NCBI GenBank assembly: GCA_020724725.1 | Contig: DYGL01000003.1 | Location: 1 to 51,108 of the forward strand | Reading direction: 5' to 3' | Length of the DNA: 51,108 bases | Source of the DNA: Candidatus Microgenomatus sp. | GTDB taxonomy: Bacteria; Patescibacteriota; Microgenomatia; UBA1400; PJMF01 | In this document: positions 28,225 through 34,179 of the stretch, one piece after another | Layout: the number at the start of each line of letters is the position of its first letter | How positions within the stretch are numbered: position 1 is the stretch's first letter | The notes under the pieces: model-generated | Seen by the model: only the letters and a program-made list of their open reading frames with translations | What the model was told of the DNA's origin: nothing | The model's database searches: none | Program-made: the position numbers and the translations under genes

Positions 28225-29680
28225 AGGTTTGATTTTGTTTTTAATGCTTTTAGTGCTTTACTTTGTTCTTCATTTGTTTAAGCTGAACTCTTTGCCAGTT
28301 TTTGCTGATGAATCAATCTATATTCGTTGGTCACAACTGATTATTGATGACTTTGCTCGTTATCTCTTCTATCCAATGAATGATGGTAAGACGCCCTTGT
28401 TGATGTGGCTGACAGTGCCGTTTCTAAAGATTTTTAATGATCAACTTTATGCTGCTAGATTAGTTTCCGTTTTAATTGGTTCTTTAAGTGTTTTGAGTAT
28501 TTTTCTGATTCTAAGACAACTAAAATTTAAAAAAGCGGCTTACTTCGGCATGTTTTTGGTCATTATTAGCCCATTTACCTTTTTTTATCATCGTCTCGCT
28601 TTAACTGATGCTCTTTTGCTACTTAATCTTAGTTTGACTTATTTTTTTGTTTTAAAAATTAATCAAAAAAAACAGTTTTGGCCAATCTTAGGTGCAGCTC
28701 TATTTTTTTTCTTGGCTATTCTAAGTAAGACTCCTGCTTTGCTTTTTATGCCAATTTTTTATCTAAGTATCTTTTTTGAAGATAAAATCAGTCTTAAATT
28801 GCTGTGGCAAAAAGGGCTTAGGATTAGTTTGGCTTTATTGCTAGCTGGTTTAGCTTTTTACAGTCTGAGGGTAATACCACTTTTTACCCAACTTTTTGCG
28901 GTCGGAGGTAACTTCCTACAAGATCGATCCACTCTTCTTTCTGCTGAAATTTGGCAAGTGATTCTTAGAAATAGCTCTTTTTTCTCAGCTCAACTTTTGC
29001 AATACTTGGGCCCAGTAGTTTTAATTTTGGCCTTACCACTCTTCAAACAAAGTCGAAAACAGCAAACAGTTCTATTTTTATCAGCTTTAGTATTTCTAGC
29101 CCCCTTGATCTTGCTTGGTAAAATCGTCTATCCTCGCTACATTTTGCCCAGCAGCTTGTTTTTTCTAAGTTCAGCAGCTATTTCTCTACAAAACCTTGGC
29201 AAACACAAGCTATTACAAGCTCTAGTGGTATTTTTAATTATTTTGCCAAGCTCAAATTTCCTCTACAAAGCTTACTTCAATGTAGACCAGTTGTCGCTTA
29301 GTAAGGCTGATCGCGAACAATTCTTGGAAGAATGGTCTTCTGGCCATGGCATTAAAGAAGCGGTTGATTTGATCAAAGAATTAGCCAAAGAACAAAAAGT
29401 AGCCGTCGCCACTGAAGGCTATTTCGGCACCTTACCTGACGGCATCTTACTCAACTTACATAATCAAAATGTCGAAAACATTTACGTCGAAGGCATTGGT
29501 CAACCTGTGAGAAACATTCCTGAAAGCTTTTGGCTTAAAGCCCGCGAATTTGATCGTCAATTACTCATAGTCAATTCTCATCGCCTGCAACTGAAATTGC
29601 CCCAATCACAGCTTCTAGCAAGCTTCTGTCGCCCCAACCAAGCACCTTGCTTGGAAGTGTGGGAGATAAAAGAGGATTAA
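28214..29680 (+). CDS. GT-C membrane glycosyltransferase, PMT_2/ArnT-like
   Basis: A 488-residue polytopic protein starting with GTG, inside the end of the preceding gene. After span 1, LPVFADESIYIRWSQLI (Asp32, Glu33) is the family 39 acidic pair, then NDGKTPLLMWLTVPF, with a Lys in the position usual for ArnT-like enzymes. About 10 more spans and a soluble domain of roughly 130 residues follow (VAVATEGYFGTLPDG). It is the last gene of the plus-strand run that began with ugd. The tRNA-Gln promoter follows within 20 bases. Confidence 0.82.
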   Translation: MKNKGLILFLMLLVLYFVLHLFKLNSLPVFADESIYIRWSQLIIDDFARYLFYPMNDGKTPLLMWLTVPFLKIFNDQLYAARLVSVLIGSLSVLSIFLILRQLKFKKAAYFGMFLVIISPFTFFYHRLALTDALLLLNLSLTYFFVLKINQKKQFWPILGAALFFFLAILSKTPALLFMPIFYLSIFFEDKISLKLLWQKGLRISLALLLAGLAFYSLRVIPLFTQLFAVGGNFLQDRSTLLSAEIWQVILRNSSFFSAQLLQYLGPVVLILALPLFKQSRKQQTVLFLSALVFLAPLILLGKIVYPRYILPSSLFFLSSAAISLQNLGKHKLLQALVVFLIILPSSNFLYKAYFNVDQLSLSKADREQFLEEWSSGHGIKEAVDLIKELAKEQKVAVATEGYFGTLPDGILLNLHNQNVENIYVEGIGQPVRNIPESFWLKAREFDRQLLIVNSHRLQLKLPQSQLLASFCRPNQAPCLEVWEIKED

Positions 29681-29696
29681 AAATATTTTTTTGTTA

Positions 29697-29702
29697 TATA
29701 AT
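29697..29702 (+). promoter_or_regulatory. -10 box (TATAAT) for tRNA-Gln
   Basis: A consensus TATAAT lies 16 bases before the first base of the mature tRNA. The -35 region (around ATTAAA) is weak. Confidence 0.5.
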
Positions 29703-29718
29703 TGCAAAGTATTTAAAA

Positions 29719-29789
29719 TCCCGGGTAGTGAAATGGCATCACCACTGACTCTGAATCAGTTATTCTAGGTTCGAATCCTGGCCCGGGAT
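29719..29789 (+). tRNA. tRNA-Gln (anticodon CUG)
   Basis: The 71-base gene folds as a full cloverleaf: acceptor TCCCGGG/CCCGGGA, D stem GTGA/TCAC with a seven-base loop, anticodon stem ACTGA/TCAGT with loop CTCTGAA (anticodon CTG at 29748-29750), a four-base variable loop, and T stem CTAGG/CCTGG with loop TTCGAAT. The U1-A72 first pair is typical of tRNA-Gln. The discriminator is U73. The 3' CCA is not encoded and must be added by the enzyme encoded at 41109. It converges with the gene at 29795, only five bases away. Confidence 0.95.
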
Positions 29790-29794
29790 CATTT

Positions 29795-30517
29795 TCAAAC
29801 AGGAGTTGCAGATATTTGCATTTTACCGGCACTAAAAATAGTTGTTTCGAAAGCTCTTTGCACTTTTAAGACCGCATTTTTTCTTAAACTTTCAAATGAA
29901 TCCAATAAGCTATTTTTATTTTTATCTAGCTCTGCAATTTTACTTTTAAATTTTATTTCTATTCCTTGCATGGTGCTTCCCAATAAACCAATTCCTTCTG
30001 CTTCAGCTTTGGACTCATTTAGAGCTGCTTCGTGAGCTAGACGCTCTTCTTCAATTTTGTTAAGTTGTTCAGCCAAAAAAAGCTGCACATAATACAAAAC
30101 TCTATAGTTTATTTGTTCCCAAAATTCTGTGAGCTCCACGGCTTCTTGTTTAAGCTCCATTTTGGCTAATAATTCCATTTTTTCTAACTCCACAAAAACT
30201 GGCATAGCCAAAAGAGATAGAGGCAGACCAAACATTCTTCTAAGTTCGGTTGCAGTGTTTTCTTCCACCACTTTTTCTTGAATAGAAGCAATCTTTTGGT
30301 CTAAACCATCAATCAACCAAGAACCGGCCTGAGTGATAATTTGCTGCCATTGAAAAGCTTCTAAACCAAATTCTTCCTTCAACTCAAAACCGAGGCTATC
30401 TAGTGCTGATTGGAGATCAATTTTATTTAAAGCAGTCCAGTCTTGATTCATCCCAACTGGATCAACTCCAATACTTGAAGCCATTTCCAAAGCATTGCGA
30501 CTTTGTTTTTCCGGCAT
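29795..30517 (-). CDS. Unrecognised soluble helical protein under riboswitch-like control
   Basis: A 240-residue acidic protein rich in Glu, Leu and Lys, with no span, signal peptide or catalytic motif I can name. Several long helices are likely, with coiled-coil character at about residues 70-85 and 150-215 (LNKIEEERLAHEAALNESK). The ATG has a good AAAGGA box within AGAAAGGATTAAA. What makes it notable is its leader: a 265-base upstream region carries a compact cobalamin-riboswitch-like fold, an antiterminator, a strong terminator and a second hairpin next to the ribosome binding site. I give it no function. The regulation suggests a role tied to a cofactor or metabolite. Confidence 0.8.
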   Translation of the reverse strand: MPEKQSRNALEMASSIGVDPVGMNQDWTALNKIDLQSALDSLGFELKEEFGLEAFQWQQIITQAGSWLIDGLDQKIASIQEKVVEENTATELRRMFGLPLSLLAMPVFVELEKMELLAKMELKQEAVELTEFWEQINYRVLYYVQLFLAEQLNKIEEERLAHEAALNESKAEAEGIGLLGSTMQGIEIKFKSKIAELDKNKNSLLDSFESLRKNAVLKVQRAFETTIFSAGKMQISATPV

Positions 30518-30531
30518 TTTAATCCTTTCTT

Positions 30532-30548
30532 GACTCTAAAAAAGAGTC
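30532..30548 (-). other. Hairpin just upstream of the ribosome binding site
   Basis: On the minus strand GACTCT and AGAGTC pair (6 bp, five-base loop of mostly T), ending just before AGAAAGGATT. It could tune translation, but no direct pairing with the Shine-Dalgarno bases is seen. Confidence 0.5.
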
Positions 30549-30581
30549 CTTAAATTATTAATTGCCGTGGCTTCTTGGTAC

Positions 30582-30605
30582 AAAAAAGCTCCCTTCGTAG
30601 GGAGC
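30582..30605 (-). terminator. Riboswitch-controlled intrinsic terminator
   Basis: On the minus strand GCTCCC-TACGAA-GGGAGC forms a GC-rich 6-bp hairpin directly followed by six T residues, a textbook Rho-independent terminator. It lies between the aptamer-like region and the gene at 29795. Its 5' arm (GCTC) is shared with the antiterminator. Confidence 0.85.
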
Positions 30606-30644
30606 ATCGTTTAAAATTGCGTCAAAAAAATTAACTCGATGCTC
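30602..30644 (-). promoter_or_regulatory. Antiterminator hairpin
   Basis: On the minus strand GAGCATCG (30644-30637) is the exact complement of CGATGCTC (30609-30602). This 8-bp pairing uses the GCTC bases that begin the terminator stem, so the two cannot form together. Confidence 0.7.
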
Positions 30645-30659
30645 GTCAAGAATGTCTCT

Positions 30660-30740
30660 TTTGCTGAAGATCGGACTAAATCCAAAAAGGAAATCACCGT
30701 TGCGGCACAGTCGCAGATTTTCACTGCGTTCCACAGCAAA
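30660..30740 (-). promoter_or_regulatory. Compact cobalamin-riboswitch-like aptamer
   Basis: Read on the minus strand, an outer helix TTTGCTG/CAGCAAA (7 bp) closes an 81-base element. Inside are GTGG/CCGC (P4-like), CGCAG-TGAAAAT-CTGCG (P5 with the expected TGAAAAT loop), then ACTGTGCCGCAACGGTGA, close to the cobalamin core ACxGxCCCGCxACTGTGA. AGTCCGATCTTCAGC corresponds to the B12 box. Upstream arms such as P2 and P3 of long class-I switches are missing. The resemblance is to the family core; ligand and function are inferred. It is followed by an antiterminator and terminator. Confidence 0.62.
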
Positions 30741-30760
30741 TAACAAGTTAACAGAAAAAA

Positions 30761-30766
30761 ATTATA
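30761..30766 (-). promoter_or_regulatory. -10 box (TATAAT) of the riboswitch transcript
   Basis: A consensus TATAAT on the minus strand predicts a transcript start at about 30754, some 14 bases before the closing helix of the aptamer-like element. The -35 (TTTTAA, 16-base spacer) is weak. Confidence 0.55.
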
Positions 30767-30782
30767 GAATCAATCATTAAAA

Positions 30783-31637
30783 TTAAAACTCAAACCCCTT
30801 CATCTTCTCCTTTAACCTGGAAAAAACTTTATCTCTAAAAGAAATGCTATTGAAAAAAGCTTGAGTAAGGCTCAAGGAAAAATTTTCCTGACCAAAAACT
30901 AATTGACGATATTTCTTTTGCAAAACAAAAAATAATTGATTTAAAAGAGAAAATGATTTTTTAACTCTGTATCGTCCGAATTTATAATTATCATAAAAAA
31001 ACAAATAATTTTTCAACCAAGGATTAGCATTTAAAAATTGTTTTTTAAAATCGGCCACGTCATAAACAAAATTCATTTGCAAAATCTCATAAGCCTCATA
31101 CAAGCTTCTTCTCTCTTCGCTGATTACTAAATCATTCTCATCCAGCCACAAGTTGAGGCACCAAGCATTACTGTTTTCCTTTTCTGGTCTCTTATCCTTT
31201 AATTTAGTCAGTAAAATCAAAATAAAGCGAGTTAACCACAAAGTATTGTGTTGACAAATGATCATAAAATCTAAATCATCGTCTTTTTGAGCATTATCAA
31301 CGGCTGTAGAGCCAGTCAGAACCACAGCTTTAACAAAAGGCACTTTTTTGATCAAATCAACAAAGTTTTGAATTTCTTTCTTTTTGATCGAAATGAATTT
31401 AGCTCTTTGCAGACGATTTTCTAAATCTCTTTTTTTTAAGAAAAAATATTGTCCATCACTTTGAATTAAAGATTGGCTAATCAATTTTCTTAATGAATTT
31501 TCTATTTTTTTTGAAGAAATGAAAATTTTTTCTTGACCCTTAGCGAGACGCTCAAAAATTTCCTTTTTACTCAAAGCGAAAGAAAAACAACTGCTGTAAG
31601 CCAAAGTTAAAAATACTAAGCGATCTTGTTCATTCAT
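30783..31637 (-). CDS. Winged-helix plus nucleotidyltransferase-fold protein
   Basis: A 284-residue protein. Residues about 15-75 look like a winged helix (SKKEIFERLAKG, IENSLRKLISQSLIQSDGQYFF). Residues about 103-135 carry the pol-beta-type nucleotidyltransferase motif AVVLTGSTAVDNAQKDDDLDFMII, with GS and the DxD acids in place. The C-terminal half is helical and basic with no named domain. The ATG at 31637 has an AGGAG box five bases away, so this mRNA is leadered. It diverges from exonuclease III. Such proteins may modify RNA or act in toxin-antitoxin-like pairs, but no partner is seen here. Confidence 0.72.
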   Translation of the reverse strand: MNEQDRLVFLTLAYSSCFSFALSKKEIFERLAKGQEKIFISSKKIENSLRKLISQSLIQSDGQYFFLKKRDLENRLQRAKFISIKKKEIQNFVDLIKKVPFVKAVVLTGSTAVDNAQKDDDLDFMIICQHNTLWLTRFILILLTKLKDKRPEKENSNAWCLNLWLDENDLVISEERRSLYEAYEILQMNFVYDVADFKKQFLNANPWLKNYLFFYDNYKFGRYRVKKSFSLLNQLFFVLQKKYRQLVFGQENFSLSLTQAFFNSISFRDKVFSRLKEKMKGFEF

Positions 31638-31656
31638 TACGCTCCTAAATATACGC

Positions 31657-31662
31657 TATAAT
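31657..31662 (+). promoter_or_regulatory. -10 box (TATAAT), leaderless layout
   Basis: A perfect TATAAT ends nine bases before the ATG at 31672. The spacer CTCCAATAT has no plus-strand Shine-Dalgarno sequence. Confidence 0.6.
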
Positions 31663-31671
31663 CTCCAATAT

Positions 31672-32439
31672 ATGAAGATTTATTCTTGGAATGTTAATGG
31701 TATTCGAGCAGTTTTAAAAAAAGGCTTTCTATCTTGGATGGAAAAGACTGAAGCCGACATCGTCTGCTTACAAGAAACCAAGGCTTCACCCGACCAACTT
31801 TCTTTTGATTTGACTCAAATTGCCGACTACCAAAGTTATTTTGCTTGGGCAGAGAAAAAAGGTTACAGTGGAGTAGTTACTTACAGCAAAAAAGAACCTC
31901 AAAAAGTGCAAATTGGCCTCTTAGAAGACAAGTTTGACCGCGAAGGTCGCACTGTTATTACTTATTACAAAAACTTCGTTCTCTTTAACATCTATTTTCC
32001 CAATGGCAAAGCCTCACCAGAAAGACTCGCTTACAAAATGGCCTATTATGATTTCTTATTAAACTATCTAAAGGAATTATTAAAAACTGAAAAAAACATC
32101 GTCATCTGTGGCGACGTCAACACTGCTCACCAAGCCATTGACTTGGCTAGACCAAAGGAAAATGAGCAAATTTCTGGTTTTCTTAAAGAAGAAAGAGCTT
32201 GGATTGATCAGTTGCTGGAACTTGGTTTTATTGATACCTTTCGTCACTTAAATCAAGAAACAAGCAATCGCTACACTTGGTGGAGTCAGAGATCAGGAGC
32301 TAGAGCCAGAAATGTTGGCTGGAGAATTGATTATTTCTTTATTAGTCAAAATTTATTACCCCATCTGCGCCAAGCAGAAATTCATGAACAAGTCATGGGT
32401 TCTGACCATTGCCCAATTTCCATCGAACTTGAATTCTGA
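31672..32439 (+). CDS. xth: Exodeoxyribonuclease III (AP endonuclease family)
   Basis: A 255-residue EEP-family nuclease acting in base excision repair: it cleaves at abasic sites and removes 3' blocks. MKIYSWNVNGIRAV (Asn7), CLQETKA (Glu34), YSGVVTYSK, NIYFPNGKASPERL, ICGDVNTAH (Asp and Asn), RNVGWRIDYFFIS and GSDHCPISIELEF (the final Asp-His pair) are all intact. The length is normal. It has its own promoter with a -10 box nine bases before the ATG and no ribosome binding site. It is followed by an independent PQ-loop-like gene. Confidence 0.95.
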   Translation: MKIYSWNVNGIRAVLKKGFLSWMEKTEADIVCLQETKASPDQLSFDLTQIADYQSYFAWAEKKGYSGVVTYSKKEPQKVQIGLLEDKFDREGRTVITYYKNFVLFNIYFPNGKASPERLAYKMAYYDFLLNYLKELLKTEKNIVICGDVNTAHQAIDLARPKENEQISGFLKEERAWIDQLLELGFIDTFRHLNQETSNRYTWWSQRSGARARNVGWRIDYFFISQNLLPHLRQAEIHEQVMGSDHCPISIELEF

Positions 32440-32445
32440 TAAAAT
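32440..32445 (+). promoter_or_regulatory. Putative -10 box (TAAAAT), leaderless layout
   Basis: TAAAAT ends nine bases before the ATG at 32455 and overlaps the stop region of exonuclease III. Confidence 0.4.
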
Positions 32446-32454
32446 CAGGCCATT

Positions 32455-33048
32455 ATGCTAGATGAGAGATTTGTAATTTTAGGAGCTTTAATTTCCTTTT
32501 ATGGTGGCCTTAGTTACCTTCTTGATACTATCAAAGGTAAAAACAAACCCAACCGTGTAACTTGGTTTTTGTGGGCCTTAGCTCCCCTCATTGCCTTTAG
32601 CGCTGAGTTAGAAAAAGGAGTTGGTTTGACAGCTCTGATGACTTTTATGGCTGGCTTCAATCCTCTGATGATTTTAATCGCCTCTTTTGTAAACAAACAA
32701 TCCTACTGGAAACTAAATAAAATGGATTATGTTTATGGTTCTATTTCTATTTTTGCAATTATCATCTGGAAGATCACTGGCGAAGGTAACCTTGCCATTC
32801 TTTTTTCCATTTTGGCTGATGGTTTTGCTTCTATCCCAACAGTCATCAAATCTTATCGTCAACCAGAAACAGAAAGTAGCAATATTTATCTATTTGCTAT
32901 GATTAATGCTGGCATTGCCCTACTCACCATTAAAGACTGGACTTTTGCTCACTACAGCTTCCCTGCTTATATCTTTTTACTTTGTGCTTTGATTTATAGC
33001 TTGGTGAAATTTAAATGGGGTGTGAGACTAAAGGCCGAAGTAAAGTAA
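32455..33048 (+). CDS. PQ-loop-like membrane protein, unknown function
   Basis: A 197-residue protein with about six or seven hydrophobic spans. Two internal repeats are visible: FYGGLSYLLDTIKGKNKPNR followed by VTWFLWALAP, and LADGFASIPTVIKSYRQPET followed by an aromatic span. Each pairs a Pro-containing helix with a charged loop, reminiscent of PQ-loop/SWEET transporters, though the exact Pro-Gln is replaced. The substrate is unknown. Its last 21 bases overlap the convergent coaD-coaE gene. Confidence 0.7.
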   Translation: MLDERFVILGALISFYGGLSYLLDTIKGKNKPNRVTWFLWALAPLIAFSAELEKGVGLTALMTFMAGFNPLMILIASFVNKQSYWKLNKMDYVYGSISIFAIIIWKITGEGNLAILFSILADGFASIPTVIKSYRQPETESSNIYLFAMINAGIALLTIKDWTFAHYSFPAYIFLLCALIYSLVKFKWGVRLKAEVK

Positions 33049-34155
33049 AATTGAATCTAAAGTTTTTTGAATATCCTGTTCTTTGGCTGAGTCATTTTCT
33101 AAAATCCAAAGTTTACCCTGACCATATTTAGCAATGTCATCTTCCAAATGTTTTTTCTTATTAAGAAAATTATATTGACTTTGCAATCTTCTTTGAATTT
33201 GTTCTTGATTTAAGCCTCTACCAAGCAGGCGTTCTTGTTGAACTTTTTCACTAACCGATAAAAGAAGCATGTTGTAGTTCACCAACTGACTCATTGAAGC
33301 TTCAACCAGCAAAGCGGCATTAAGAAAAATCAAACCTTTTTTATCTTTAAGTTCGCGACGCAAACGCACCAGAATTGGAGTAGCCATGATTTCGTTAAGT
33401 TTTTTCAACTTTTCTTGATCAGCAAAAACAATTTCTCCCAAAACCTTACGATTAATACTACCATCGGCCTTGGCTACTTCAGCTCCAAAAAGATCAGTGA
33501 TTTGTTTGCGCACTAAGGCGTATTTTTCTTCCTGCAAATCTTCTTGAATTTGCCAAGACAAATGATCGAGCTCAATATTGTAGGCTTCAAGTCCTTTTTT
33601 TCTGGCCAACTCAAGCATTTTTTCTCCCACATAAGACTTGCCTGAACCAATTTCACCAGTCAAACCTACAAGATATTGACCACTAATTTTGGCTTCAACA
33701 CACTGTTTAACGTAAGCTGGCACGTAATCTTGGATCAAGCCTTGTTCACGTTGAATGTCTTTGACTGCACTAGAGCTAATGTGAGCTAACGAAGGTTTAG
33801 CAAATAAAATAAAGGTATCAATTCCTAATTGCTGACTTTCGCCTAAACTATGTAAACTCATTTCGTATTCAAAATCCTTGCTACTGCGCACTCCTTTGAC
33901 TATAACGTCAATGTTGTTTTCATAAGCAAAGTCAACCAACATGCCGGTAAAAGACATCACTTCTACATTTTTAAGAAATAATAAAGATTTTTTCGCCATC
34001 TGAGTTCTTTCCTCCAAGGAAAAGAGATAACTTTTGGCTGGATTGACACCAATTGCCACCACCAAACGATCAAAAATCTTGGCTGCTCGTTCAATAATGT
34101 CGAGATGACCATAAGTAATCGGATCACCAGAAAAAGCGTAAATAGCTGATTTCAT
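33028..34155 (-). CDS. coaD-coaE: Bifunctional phosphopantetheine adenylyltransferase / dephospho-CoA kinase fusion
   Basis: A 375-residue protein joining the last two steps of CoA synthesis. Residues 1 to about 155 are CoaD: YAFSGDPITYGHLDII (with the TxGH motif), VKGVRSSKDFEYE and ISSSAVKDI. Residues about 160-375 are CoaE: VGLTGEIGSGKSYVG (P-loop), GSINRKVLGEIVFAD, and an R-rich lid (QERLLGRGLNQEQIQRRLQSQ). In most bacteria these are separate; the same order occurs in animal COASY. The start is ATG 34155 because a TATAAT lies seven bases upstream; the frame could also begin with GTG at 34158. It overlaps the convergent gene by 21 bases. Confidence 0.9.
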   Translation of the reverse strand: MKSAIYAFSGDPITYGHLDIIERAAKIFDRLVVAIGVNPAKSYLFSLEERTQMAKKSLLFLKNVEVMSFTGMLVDFAYENNIDVIVKGVRSSKDFEYEMSLHSLGESQQLGIDTFILFAKPSLAHISSSAVKDIQREQGLIQDYVPAYVKQCVEAKISGQYLVGLTGEIGSGKSYVGEKMLELARKKGLEAYNIELDHLSWQIQEDLQEEKYALVRKQITDLFGAEVAKADGSINRKVLGEIVFADQEKLKKLNEIMATPILVRLRRELKDKKGLIFLNAALLVEASMSQLVNYNMLLLSVSEKVQQERLLGRGLNQEQIQRRLQSQYNFLNKKKHLEDDIAKYGQGKLWILENDSAKEQDIQKTLDSILLYFGL

Positions 34156-34162
34156 CACCTAA

Positions 34163-34168
34163 ATTATA
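34163..34168 (-). promoter_or_regulatory. -10 box (TATAAT) for coaD-coaE, leaderless layout
   Basis: On the minus strand a perfect TATAAT ends seven bases before the ATG at 34155. The spacer TTTAGGT gives no room for a usable ribosome binding site. Confidence 0.55.
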
Positions 34169-34179
34169 ACATTGGTAAA

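Noticed and set aside
29690-29718. Possible terminator after the last GT-C gene
   Set aside because: There is a T-run but no stem; it forms the spacer and -10 region of the tRNA promoter.
30558-30746. 62-residue minus-strand open frame in the riboswitch region
   Set aside because: It starts with TTG, runs straight through the aptamer-like core, antiterminator and terminator, and its sequence is explained by RNA structure. No ribosome binding site.
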